DNA of 64,000 nt from an uncultured Eubacteriales bacterium (GTDB lineage Bacteria > Bacillota > Clostridia > Oscillospirales > Oscillospiraceae): NCBI GenBank assembly GCA_900549545.1, contig URPA01000001.1:124001-188000 (forward strand), given 5' to 3'. How positions within the stretch are numbered: position 1 is the stretch's first letter; the number at the start of each line of letters is the position of its first letter. Below the pieces are notes generated by a model. That model searched no databases and was not told the origin of the DNA. It saw nothing but the letters and a program-made list of their open reading frames with translations. A program made the position numbers and the translations under genes. Of the stretch, positions 33,418 to 41,598 are shown in pieces.

Positions 33418-34191
33418 TCAGTTACCGCATTCAATGCTGATATGGTTGAAGATATGCAGCAGGTCATCGACTGTGACCTTGGCCTTTTCCTCGGCGTTTT
33501 TGTCGAGGATAATATGGCCCTTATCCATCATCAGCAGGCGGTTGCCGTACTCGACAGCGTAGCGGAGGTTGTGCGTGACCATGACGGCGGTGAGCTTCTT
33601 TTCCTTTACCACCTTGTCTGTAAGCTCCATGATGATATCGGCGGTTTTCGGGTCGAGCGCCGCGGTGTGCTCATCGAGAATGAGAAAGTCAATCGGCGTA
33701 AGCGTCGCCATAACGAGGGCAACAGCCTGCCGCTGGCCGCCGGAGAGAGAGCCAAGGCAGACATCCATCTTGTTCTCAAGCCCCAGGCCGAGCATTGCAA
33801 GCTGCTCGCGGTAATAGTCGCGCCGCTTGTGGTTTACACCGGCGGAAAGCCCGTAGTGCTTGCCCTTGTTGTCAGCAAGGGAGAGGTTTTCCATCATTGT
33901 AAGATTCGGGCAGGTTCCAAAGGCGGGGTTTTGATACACACGGCCGATGCGCTTATAGCGCTTATATTCTTCAAGGCTGTTGACCTTTTCGCCGCCGATG
34001 AGTATCTCGCCGCCTTCAACGGGGATGCTGCCGCAGATAATATTCAAAAGGGAAGTCTTGCCGCTGCCGTTGCTGCCGACAATGGACACAAACTCCTGAT
34101 CCTTGACGGCAAGATTGAAGCCGTCGAACAGGCACATCTCGGTCACAAGGCCGGGGTTATAAATTTTAGATATATTTTTCAGTTCAAGCAT
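33418..34191 (-). CDS. ABC transporter ATP-binding protein (TrpZ-like)
   Basis: A 257-residue ATPase with Walker A GSNGSGKTS, signature LSGGQRQAVAL, Walker B FLILDEHTAALD and the switch His in VMVTHN. The start at 34191 (MLELKNISKIYN) is preferred; the frame is open 48 bases further upstream inside the permease gene, without family match. It overlaps the permease by 8 bases. Together with the adjacent permease and binding protein it forms the TrpXYZ-type importer. Confidence 0.93.
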   Translation of the reverse strand: MLELKNISKIYNPGLVTEMCLFDGFNLAVKDQEFVSIVGSNGSGKTSLLNIICGSIPVEGGEILIGGEKVNSLEEYKRYKRIGRVYQNPAFGTCPNLTMMENLSLADNKGKHYGLSAGVNHKRRDYYREQLAMLGLGLENKMDVCLGSLSGGQRQAVALVMATLTPIDFLILDEHTAALDPKTADIIMELTDKVVKEKKLTAVMVTHNLRYAVEYGNRLLMMDKGHIILDKNAEEKAKVTVDDLLHIFNHISIECGN

Positions 34192-35077
34192 TTTTCTTAG
34201 ACCTGCCCTCCCCGGAATTGCCGATGATAAGAATAACAAGAAACAGCGCCGCGGTGATGAGCTTGAGAAGATTCGCGGGAAGACCCATGCTTATGGCAAG
34301 CTGTATGCACAGCTTATATGCGATGCTGCCCACCAGAACCGCTGTTGTACCCTTTACGATGGGCATTTTCTTGAATATTGTTGTGCCGATAATGACCGCA
34401 GCAAGGCCGAAGACCATCTGGCCAGTGCCCATGGTGCTGGAAAAGCCGCGCTGCTCATGGCAGACAACAGCGCCCGAGAGCGCAACGAGCGCGTTTGCAA
34501 TAACCAGGCCAAGAATCTTCATCTTGCCGTTATCGCGGGCGAGGGTGGTGACAAGGGTTGAGTTATCGCCGGTGGCCTTGAGGAGGATGCCGTTCTTGGT
34601 CTTGAAATAAGCATCAAGTATCAGCTTGAAGATTATTACAAGGATGAGCGCGATTATAAACTTCCTATGCACAAGGGAGAGCTTACCAAAAAGCGCCATA
34701 GCCGGGGCAGCGGTGAAGATAGTGTCCGTCTCGCGGCCGACATTGAGGTTAGACCCGGCAATCTGGAGGTTTATTGAAAACAGCGCCGTCATAGTGATGA
34801 TACCCGCAAGCAAATCACGCACCTTGAGCTTGACATGGATAAGCCCTGTCACAAGGCCGGAGACCGCACCGGCGAGGATAGCAATAACAAGCGTCAGATA
34901 GGGGTTAACACCCTTTGTGAGCATCACAGCCGTAACGGCAGCTCCCAAAGGGAAGCTGCCATCAACGGTCAGGTCAGGGAAATCCAAAAGCTTGTAGGTA
35001 ATGAATATTCCGAAGGTCAGCAGGGCGTATATAAGCCCCTGCGTTACTGTACTTTCTAATAATTCAAGAATCTGCAT
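34184..35077 (-). CDS. ABC transporter permease (TrpY-like)
   Basis: A 297-residue membrane protein with about eight helices of the branched-chain-amino-acid/ribose-type permease family. It has the conserved LPDLTVDGSFPLGAAV-like segment (DFPDLTVDGSF) near residue 33 that marks permeases paired with PF04392-type binding proteins. It lies 3 bases downstream of the binding protein gene. The single permease probably works as a homodimer. Confidence 0.9.
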   Translation of the reverse strand: MQILELLESTVTQGLIYALLTFGIFITYKLLDFPDLTVDGSFPLGAAVTAVMLTKGVNPYLTLVIAILAGAVSGLVTGLIHVKLKVRDLLAGIITMTALFSINLQIAGSNLNVGRETDTIFTAAPAMALFGKLSLVHRKFIIALILVIIFKLILDAYFKTKNGILLKATGDNSTLVTTLARDNGKMKILGLVIANALVALSGAVVCHEQRGFSSTMGTGQMVFGLAAVIIGTTIFKKMPIVKGTTAVLVGSIAYKLCIQLAISMGLPANLLKLITAALFLVILIIGNSGEGRSKKNA

Positions 35078-35080
35078 GTC

Positions 35081-36079
35081 TTACTCCGCGTTTGCGTCCA
35101 GAGCCTTATCCGCGATTGCGGCGGGCAGCTCAATGTTCATCTCGGCGAGGGCATCGTTGTTTACGTAGATGCTGTACTCGGTGACGGTCTCGTAGGGCAG
35201 CTCCTCACAGGTGGCTTCACCGGTGAGAACCTTCGCTGCCATTCTGCCGGTCTGCTTGCCGAGCTCGATATAATCAATACCGGCGGAGGCGACGCAGCCC
35301 TTCTTGACCTGCTCAATCTCACTGCCATAGATGGGGATGCCGGCCTCGTTGGTCTTATCGAGTATAGAATCCAGCACGCCGACGACGTTGTTATCGGTGA
35401 GGTTGGAGATGCAGTCAACCTCGCGGTTGATGAGGGTGTCCACAGCCTGAGTGACCTCGGCCTGAGCGGTGACGCCGATGTCAACAATCTCAAAGCCGAA
35501 ATCGGGGGCTAAATCCTTATACTCGGCGATAGCGGAGACGGAGTTGGGCTCACTGGTGGTGTAGACAATGCCAATGGTCTTGGCCTCGGGCTGGAGCTGA
35601 CGAATAAGGTCAAGCTGAGCGGAGATGGGGAGCTTATCGGAAACGCCGGTGATGTTGCCGGAGTCAAGCTTTGCCTGAACAGGGTCGGTGATTGCGTTGA
35701 AGACAACGGGGATGTTCTTATCCTCGGCGGCGGCAAAGCAGGCGGTGGCGGAGTTGGTTGCGATGCCTACCATGAGCGCAACATCCTTGGCGGAGAAGTT
35801 CTGGGCTATCTGAATGGCGATATTGTCATCAAAGCCCGCGTTCTGGTAGAGGTATTCATAATCCACGCCCTCCTTGAGGCCGGCCTCTTCAAGGCCCATG
35901 AGGAAGCCCTCGCGGCAGTTATCAAGGGAGGGGTGCTCACCGTACTGGGAGATGCCGATAACGGGAATATCACCGGAAGGGGCACTGTCATTGGGCGTTT
36001 CAGTAGCGGCCGTGTTACCGCAGGCGCAGAGCGCAAGAATCATAACGAGAGCGAGAATAAGAGCAAAAAACTTTTTCAT
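35081..36079 (-). CDS. ABC transporter substrate-binding lipoprotein (TrpX-like)
   Basis: A 332-residue extracellular binding protein of the PF04392 type. It has a lipobox (ILALCAC) after a hydrophobic core, then IGISQYGEHPSLDNCREGF and the IATNSATA and VFNAITDPVQA segments common in TrpX proteins. The start at 36079 is fixed by GGAGGA 7 bases upstream; an in-frame codon at 36094 lies in the ribosome site. The T-box upstream reads a tryptophan codon, so tryptophan or a precursor is the likely cargo. Confidence 0.92.
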   Translation of the reverse strand: MKKFFALILALVMILALCACGNTAATETPNDSAPSGDIPVIGISQYGEHPSLDNCREGFLMGLEEAGLKEGVDYEYLYQNAGFDDNIAIQIAQNFSAKDVALMVGIATNSATACFAAAEDKNIPVVFNAITDPVQAKLDSGNITGVSDKLPISAQLDLIRQLQPEAKTIGIVYTTSEPNSVSAIAEYKDLAPDFGFEIVDIGVTAQAEVTQAVDTLINREVDCISNLTDNNVVGVLDSILDKTNEAGIPIYGSEIEQVKKGCVASAGIDYIELGKQTGRMAAKVLTGEATCEELPYETVTEYSIYVNNDALAEMNIELPAAIADKALDANAE

Positions 36080-36186
36080 TATTATTTCCTCCAAATTAAA
36101 AGTGGTTTGTTGATTGTTTGATTAAAATCAGCAAGCCCGCCATCGTTCCTTCAATAAAATTTGGTTCATTTCAAACCTCCATAAAA

Positions 36187-36456
36187 ACAAAAAACCCGTC
36201 CCTTATATATCAAGGGACAGGAAATAACCTGCGGTGCCACCCAAGTTGACGCATAAGCGCCCGCTCTGTCTTGTACCATCATACAAGCCTGCGCTGGTAA
36301 CGGGAGCAGGAAACCCGTTGACTGCTACTCACCACAATCGGCTTTCGGTCACCCTCCGAAGTCCATTCACAAACTACCCGAATACCGCCTTTCAGCAAAC
36401 GGCGGCTCTCTGCAAGACGAATAGAAGGTTACTTACTCTTCATCAGCGGTTTATCT
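36187..36456 (-). ncRNA. T-box riboswitch, tryptophan (UGG) specifier
   Basis: A leader RNA that senses uncharged tRNA. In order on the minus strand: an AGTA-containing Stem I start, a GCTGAAAGGCGG apical part, and the specifier segment GTGAATGGACTTC with TGG at 36363-36365. The T-box sequence GGTGGCACCGCAGG follows (36228-36241), then a terminator hairpin (CCTGTCCCTT arm) with a T-rich tail near 36187. Uncharged tRNA-Trp should stop termination and switch on the downstream ABC transporter. Confidence 0.9.
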
Positions 36457-36467
36457 TCTTATCTGGC

Positions 36468-36496
36468 ATGATAATACAGCAAAGTAATTTTGTCAA
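36468..36496 (-). promoter_or_regulatory. Promoter of the tryptophan T-box transcript
   Basis: Minus-strand consensus TTGACA (36491-36496), a 17-base spacer and TATCAT (36468-36473). Confidence 0.75.
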
Positions 36497-36652
36497 GAAA
36501 ATTTTTGCCTTTTTGTTTTTGAGCTTGATTAGATGAAATTTGCTGCTCAGAATACGATGCAAATTCATAAATTTTTATAAGATTCTAATTGATTTCAGTT
36601 GATTTTACAAAATTTCATCAAAATTGCATTTTAACTTTGTGATTATTTTGCC

Positions 36653-36681
36653 TTGCAAAAGGGGCGGCGGGGGAGTATTAT
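36653..36681 (+). promoter_or_regulatory. Promoter of the asnB T-box transcript
   Basis: TTGCAA (36653-36658), a 17-base G-rich spacer and TATTAT (36676-36681); a TATAAT also begins at 36679 with a 20-base spacer. The AT-rich DNA between this and the tryptophan leader (36497-36652) holds nothing else I can identify. Confidence 0.6.
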
Positions 36682-36699
36682 AATGCCAATAAATGTAAA

Positions 36700-36973
36700 A
36701 TGCTTTGACGGAGAGAAGTACCGCTGACAGTCGATCCAAGCGAGTCGGGGATGGTGGGAGCCTGATGATTTGGCCCGGCGGGAATAACACTTCCGAGCAG
36801 CGAACCCAACCGCTTCGGCGCAGTAGGGGAGACGAGTTGCGCAGCGTTAACGCGCACGGGTTTGTCAGAACCCTGTAAGTGACTGCTATGGCAGTAAATT
36901 AGGTGGCACCGCGGATCGCAGCTATTCGTCCTAAAATTATTAGGATAGCTGTCGTATTCGGAGGTGTTTTTTT
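36700..36973 (+). ncRNA. T-box riboswitch, asparagine (AAC) specifier
   Basis: Stem I begins with GGAGAGAAGTACCGC. The specifier segment GGAATAACACTTCC has AAC at 36786-36788. The T-box sequence AGGTGGCACCGCGG is at 36901-36914. The terminator is a long imperfect hairpin from CACC of the T-box (36907) to GGTG (36966), then seven Ts (36967-36973). Its right arm contains the asnB ribosome site GGAGGTG and its T-run fills the gap to the ATG, so RNA termination and ribosome access may be controlled together. Confidence 0.88.
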
Positions 36974-36974
36974 C

Positions 36975-38555
36975 ATGTGCGCGATTTTTGGATTTCTGTC
37001 TGACAGTTTGGGGCGCGACGAGGTAAAGGAGTATTTTGACAGGACAATTTCCCGCGGGCCGGATCAAAGCCGTATTGAAGCTGCCGGAAAAGGCTTGCTC
37101 TGTTTCCACAGGCTTGCTATAATGGGGCTTGATAAGAGCGGTATGCAGCCGTTTAAGCTCGGGCGGGACATGGTCGTCTGCAACGGAGAGCTGTATGGTT
37201 TTCGCTCTGTCAAGAAAGAGCTTGAGAAAAAGTACAGCTTCACGAGTGAGTCTGACTGCGAGATTATCCTCCCCATGTACAGGGAGTACGGGCTTCGGAT
37301 GTTCAGCATGCTGGACGCCGAGTTTGCGATGATAATCTATGACGGCGAAAAGGATGAGCTTATCGCCGCGCGCGACCCAATTGGCATCCGCCCGCTGTAT
37401 TATGGCTATCTCTCCGACGGCGCGCCGGTTTTTGCGAGCGAGGCGAAGAACCTTGTCGGCCTTTGCCCGGAGATTATGCCTTTCCCGCCGGGACACTACT
37501 ACGCTGGTGGAAAATTTGTCCGCTATGCAGACCTCACAACGGTTGAGAGCTATTCCCCTGATGATTTGGAGACGGCCTGCTCCAAGATTCGCGATAAGCT
37601 CATAAAAGGCGTTGAGAAGCGCCTGGATGCTGACGCACCTCTGGGCTTTCTGCTCTCCGGCGGGCTTGATTCAAGCCTTGTCTGCGCCATAGCTGCAAAG
37701 CTGCTGGGAAAAAAGATACGCACCTTTGCAATCGGCATGGATTTGGACGCTATCGACCTTAAATACGCAAAGCAGGTGGCGGATTATATAGGCTCGGAGC
37801 ATACGGAGGTCATAATGACCCGCCAGCAGGTGCTGGATACTCTTAAGGAGCTGATATCCTATCTCGGCACCTATGATATCACCACCATCCGCGCGAGCCT
37901 TGGGATGTATCTCTGCTGCAAGGCGATACATGAACAGACGGATGTCCGCGTTTTGATGACGGGGGAGATTTCCGACGAGCTGTTCGGCTACAAATACACG
38001 GACTTTGCCCCCTCGCCCGAGGCATTTCAGCAGGAGGCGAAAAAGCGTGTTGATGAGCTGCATATGTACGATGTTCTTCGTGCGGACCGCTGTATCTCCG
38101 TTAACTCCCTTGAAGGGCGCGTGCCCTTTGGGGATCTGGATTTTGTTAAATACGTCATGAGCATTGACCCGAAGCTCAAGGTCAACAGCTACAATATGGG
38201 CAAATATCTCCTGCGCCACGCCTTTGAGCATGACCATATTCTGCCCGAGAGCATACTCTGGCGGCAAAAGGCGGCCTTTTCTGACGCCGTGGGGCACTCA
38301 ATGGTTGATGACCTCAAGGACTACGCCGAGGAATTTTACAGCGACGAAGAGTTTGAGGTGCGCCGCGCCAGGTATGACTTTGCCACGCCTTTTACAAAGG
38401 AGAGCTTGTTGTATCGGGACATTTTTGAGAAATACTACCCCGGTCAGGCTCATATGATAAAATGCTTCTGGATGCCGAACAGGGAATGGTCCGGCTGTGA
38501 TGTGAACGATCCGTCCGCCCGTGTGCTTTCAAACTACGGGGCAAGCGGAGAATGA
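36975..38555 (+). CDS. asnB: Asparagine synthase (glutamine-hydrolysing)
   Basis: A 526-residue enzyme making asparagine from aspartate, glutamine and ATP. The start at 36975 leaves Cys2 as the N-terminal glutaminase nucleophile (MCAIFGFLSD), as the class II family requires. The synthetase domain has the pyrophosphate loop LLSGGLDSSLVCA near residue 235. C-terminal motifs SLEGRVPF and the WRQKAAFSD stretch fit. The open frame 72 bases upstream lies in the T-box and is not used. Regulation by tRNA-Asn charging matches the product. An ANTAR regulator follows 9 bases later. Confidence 0.95.
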   Translation: MCAIFGFLSDSLGRDEVKEYFDRTISRGPDQSRIEAAGKGLLCFHRLAIMGLDKSGMQPFKLGRDMVVCNGELYGFRSVKKELEKKYSFTSESDCEIILPMYREYGLRMFSMLDAEFAMIIYDGEKDELIAARDPIGIRPLYYGYLSDGAPVFASEAKNLVGLCPEIMPFPPGHYYAGGKFVRYADLTTVESYSPDDLETACSKIRDKLIKGVEKRLDADAPLGFLLSGGLDSSLVCAIAAKLLGKKIRTFAIGMDLDAIDLKYAKQVADYIGSEHTEVIMTRQQVLDTLKELISYLGTYDITTIRASLGMYLCCKAIHEQTDVRVLMTGEISDELFGYKYTDFAPSPEAFQQEAKKRVDELHMYDVLRADRCISVNSLEGRVPFGDLDFVKYVMSIDPKLKVNSYNMGKYLLRHAFEHDHILPESILWRQKAAFSDAVGHSMVDDLKDYAEEFYSDEEFEVRRARYDFATPFTKESLLYRDIFEKYYPGQAHMIKCFWMPNREWSGCDVNDPSARVLSNYGASGE

Positions 38556-38564
38556 GGTGAAGCC

Positions 38565-39128
38565 ATGAGCGCAAACACCGCTGGAAAAATCAGAATACTT
38601 ATATCCACCGGCTGCGGGGATGTCCGTAGGCAGATTTTGCGCCTTTTGCCCGCGCTGCGGGTGGAGGCGGAGCTGATTCAGGCGCCGGGAAAGGATATTC
38701 CCGCCCTGCTCGGAGAGCGTGCCTTTGACGCTGTTATCCTGCCGCTCGGCGAGTTTGAACTTGCGGGGGATATTGCCCGGCACAGCGAAGCCGCTGTTTT
38801 GCTCCTGTGTGAGAGGGGAGAACTTGACAACGCGCAGGCGGCCTGTGTCCCACTGGGAATCGCCGCCTCTGAATATGGAGAGCTCGAGCGCGTCCTCCCG
38901 CTTTTGATTTCCGCATGTGTAAAGCTGCGCGTTCTGCGCCTTCAGGCCAGTACCCTGCGCCGGAAGCTCAGCGATACCCGCCTTGTCAGCCGCGCAAAGC
39001 TCCTGCTCATGACCCGCCTCGGCATGAGCGAGGAGGAAGCACACAAATACATAGAAAAAACTGCCATGAGCACCGGCGCAAAACGCGGCGAGGTGGCGCA
39101 GAGCATTATCAGAACCTACGAAGAGTAA
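38565..39128 (+). CDS. ANTAR-domain RNA-binding antiterminator
   Basis: A 187-residue protein. The N-terminal 120 residues have a degenerate response-regulator-like fold (IRILISTGCGDVRRQILRLL) without a clear phospho-acceptor Asp cluster. The C-terminal 55 residues are an ANTAR domain (SRAKLLLMTRLGMSEEEAHKYIEK, then AMSTGAKRGEVAQSII), which binds paired-hexaloop RNA and prevents termination. It is in one unit with asnB, and the next transcript (glnN) begins with a terminator-bearing leader, its most likely target. Control of nitrogen assimilation is therefore inferred. Confidence 0.85.
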   Translation: MSANTAGKIRILISTGCGDVRRQILRLLPALRVEAELIQAPGKDIPALLGERAFDAVILPLGEFELAGDIARHSEAAVLLLCERGELDNAQAACVPLGIAASEYGELERVLPLLISACVKLRVLRLQASTLRRKLSDTRLVSRAKLLLMTRLGMSEEEAHKYIEKTAMSTGAKRGEVAQSIIRTYEE

Positions 39129-39157
39129 ATTTTTGAGCTTTTTATACAAAAAAGTTG

Positions 39158-39186
39158 TTGACAAATTGAGCAAACTGCATTATAAT
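39158..39186 (+). promoter_or_regulatory. glnN promoter
   Basis: Full consensus TTGACA (39158-39163) and TATAAT (39181-39186) with a 17-base spacer. Such a strong promoter fits control by attenuation after initiation. Confidence 0.85.
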
Positions 39187-39200
39187 CCGAGCATCTTGAA

Positions 39201-39248
39201 ACGGCAAAGGCGTCGTGCTGATAGTGCAAAGCGCCTTTGCCGCTTTTT
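39201..39248 (+). promoter_or_regulatory. Attenuator in the glnN leader, candidate ANTAR target
   Basis: A terminator with an 11-bp stem (CGGCAAAGGCG at 39202-39212 and its complement at 39232-39242) is followed by CTTTTTT. Its left arm can instead form a 5-bp stem ACGGC/GTCGT closing the hexaloop AAAGGC (39206-39211), with A at position 1 and G at position 4 as ANTAR proteins need. A second candidate hexaloop ATAGTG (39221-39226) has only a weak stem. Confidence 0.6.
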
Positions 39249-39271
39249 TAATTTAGAAAAGAGGTATTGCT

Positions 39272-41365
39272 ATGAACACAGTTACCGGAATGTTTGGCTC
39301 GATGGTTTTTAATGATTCTGTTATGAGAGAGCGATTGCCCAAGGACGTGTTCAAGCAGGTTCAGCGCTCCATGACCGAGGGCAAGCGCCTTACGAGCGAG
39401 GCCGCCGTCGTCGTCGCAAACGCGATGAAGGACTGGGCGATTGAAAAGGGCGCAACTCATTTTACGCACTGGTTCCAGCCCATGACCGGGATCACCGCCG
39501 AAAAGCACGACAGCTTCATATCTCCCGTGGACGGCGGCAAGGTTATCATGGAGTTTTCCGGCAAGGAGCTTATTCAGGGCGAGCCTGATGCCTCCAGCTT
39601 CCCCTCCGGCGGCCTGAGAGCCACCTTTGAAGCCAGAGGCTACACCGCATGGGACCCCACCTCATACGCCTTTATAAAGGATGGCGTTCTCTGCATCCCC
39701 ACGGCGTTTTGCTCCTACGGCGGGGAAGCTCTTGATAAAAAGACACCGCTGCTGCGTTCAATGGAGGCAATCAGCCGTCAGGGGCTGAGAATCGTGCATC
39801 TGTTCGGCAATGAGGATGTGACCTCCGTCAAGCCCACTGTCGGCCCGGAGCAGGAGTATTTCCTCATTGACAAGAGCGTATACGAAAAGCGCAAGGACCT
39901 CATCTACACCGGCAGGACGCTCTTTGGCGCAAAGCCCCCCAAGGGGCAGGAGCTGGAGGACCATTATTTCGGCGCGATAAAGCCCCGCGTGGCGGCGTTC
40001 ATGAAGGAACTGAACGAGGAGCTGTGGAGCCTTGGCGTTATGGCAAAGACCGAGCATAACGAGGTCGCCCCCGCTCAGCATGAGCTCGCCCCGGTGTTCA
40101 CTACCACCAACATCGCTGCCGACCATAACCAGCTGACCATGGAGCTTATGCGCAAAATTGCCAAGAAGCACGATATGGTCTGCCTGCTGCACGAAAAGCC
40201 CTTCGCCGGGGTAAACGGCAGCGGTAAGCACAATAACTGGTCCCTCACCACAAACACCGGCGTGAACCTCCTCGAGCCGGGCGAAACTCCGTATGAAAAC
40301 GCCCAGTTTTTGCTCTTCCTCTGCGCGGTGATTCAGGCTGTGGACGATTATCAGGACATGCTGCGCATCTCTGTCACCTCGGCAGGCAATGACCACCGCC
40401 TTGGCGCAAATGAAGCGCCTCCTGCCATAATGTCCATCTTCGTGGGTACGGAGCTTGAAAATATCCTCACGGCCATTGAAAATGAAGAGCCCTACGGCAG
40501 CAAGGAAAAGGAGCTTATAAAGGTTGGCGTTCATGCGCTGCCGAAGTTTCCGAAGGACACCACTGACCGCAACCGCACCTCACCCTTTGCATTTACCGGC
40601 AACAAGTTTGAGTTCCGCATGCTGGGCTCTTCTAACTCCATCTCCGGCGCGAATGTGGTTCTCAACACAGCGGTTGCCGAGTCCCTGCGCCAGTACGCGG
40701 ACATTCTTGAGGCGGCTGATGATTTCGAGTCGGCACTGCACAACCTCATCCGTGATGTCATTAAAAAGCACCGCCGCATAATCTTTAACGGCAACGGCTA
40801 TGACAGCTCATGGATAGAAGAGGCCGAGCGGCGCGGCCTGCTCAATCTCCGCTCCACGCCCGACTGCGTGCCCTATTACCTGTGCGAAAAGAATGTGGCG
40901 CTTTTTACTCAGCACAGGGTCTATTCTCCGGCGGAGATAAATGCCCGCTATGAGATAAAGCTCGATAACTACTGCAAGGTGCTGCACATTGAGGCTTTGA
41001 CCATGCTTGACATGGTGTGGAAGGACATTCTCCCCGCTGTCAGCGCCTATTCCAAGAAGCTCGCGTCAACGGCGCTTACAAAGAAAGCCCTGTCCGCGGA
41101 TATTGATTGCAGCTTTGAAACCGAGCTTGCCGCGAAGATAAGCACGCTCACCTCATCCGCCGTTGAAAAGGCCAAGGCTCTGGAGCTTGCGGTCATGGAC
41201 AGCAAGAATATCAGTGATTCGCTTGAGCTTGCAAAGTATTACAAAGACTCTGTTTTTGCCGCTATGAATGAGCTTAGAATAGTCGTTGATGAGCTGGAGA
41301 CGAACACCGCCGCCCGCTTCTGGCCGTACCCCTCCTATGGCGATATACTTTTCAGCGTTAAATAA
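39272..41365 (+). CDS. glnN: Glutamine synthetase type III
   Basis: A 697-residue GSIII, much longer than GSI (about 450). The active-site motifs [28 protein letters not shown] and the KHNNWSLTT segment are characteristic, and the C-terminal helical extension is intact. It makes glutamine from glutamate and ammonia, feeding AsnB encoded just upstream. It has its own strong promoter and an attenuator leader. GAGG lies 8 bases before the start. Confidence 0.97.
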   Translation: MNTVTGMFGSMVFNDSVMRERLPKDVFKQVQRSMTEGKRLTSEAAVVVANAMKDWAIEKGATHFTHWFQPMTGITAEKHDSFISPVDGGKVIMEFSGKELIQGEPDASSFPSGGLRATFEARGYTAWDPTSYAFIKDGVLCIPTAFCSYGGEALDKKTPLLRSMEAISRQGLRIVHLFGNEDVTSVKPTVGPEQEYFLIDKSVYEKRKDLIYTGRTLFGAKPPKGQELEDHYFGAIKPRVAAFMKELNEELWSLGVMAKTEHNEVAPAQHELAPVFTTTNIAADHNQLTMELMRKIAKKHDMVCLLHEKPFAGVNGSGKHNNWSLTTNTGVNLLEPGETPYENAQFLLFLCAVIQAVDDYQDMLRISVTSAGNDHRLGANEAPPAIMSIFVGTELENILTAIENEEPYGSKEKELIKVGVHALPKFPKDTTDRNRTSPFAFTGNKFEFRMLGSSNSISGANVVLNTAVAESLRQYADILEAADDFESALHNLIRDVIKKHRRIIFNGNGYDSSWIEEAERRGLLNLRSTPDCVPYYLCEKNVALFTQHRVYSPAEINARYEIKLDNYCKVLHIEALTMLDMVWKDILPAVSAYSKKLASTALTKKALSADIDCSFETELAAKISTLTSSAVEKAKALELAVMDSKNISDSLELAKYYKDSVFAAMNELRIVVDELETNTAARFWPYPSYGDILFSVK

Positions 41366-41393
41366 GTTATCACTCTTCACTCCTTATATTTTA

Positions 41394-41420
41394 GGGGCGC
41401 ATGGAAAAACCATGCGCCCC
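41394..41420. terminator. Hairpin between glnN and the dehydratase operon
   Basis: An 11-bp perfect hairpin (GGGGCGCATGG and its complement) with loop AAAAA between convergent genes. T-runs are weak on both sides, but the position fits a shared terminator. Confidence 0.65.
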
Positions 41421-41426
41421 ATGTGT

Positions 41427-41585
41427 TTATTGGATCTTTTCTTCTATATTTTTGCTGTCATGATATTTTATAAGGGAATCATACAGCTTTTCAATGAGCT
41501 TCATGTCTGCGTTCGTTATATACACAAGAAACAACAAAGCAAACAGAGATACAATTACAATCAAAACTATCCAGTACCAGTGCAT
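41427..41585 (-). CDS. 52-residue single-span membrane protein
   Basis: A short protein with one transmembrane helix (about residues 3-24, WYWIVLIVIVSLFALLFLVYI), then a charged helical tail ending KNIEEKIQ. The start at 41585 has a perfect AGGAGG 7 bases upstream; an open frame runs 69 bases further back into the dehydratase gene but without a site. It lies 13 bases downstream of the larger dehydratase-like gene and is probably part of that operon. No family is recognised; a membrane tether or small regulatory subunit is possible. Confidence 0.65.
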   Translation of the reverse strand: MHWYWIVLIVIVSLFALLFLVYITNADMKLIEKLYDSLIKYHDSKNIEEKIQ

Positions 41586-41598
41586 TTTATTTCCTCCT

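Noticed and set aside
36903..36974. Upstream extension of asnB
   Set aside because: It would place 24 residues before the essential N-terminal Cys and lies in the T-box terminator.
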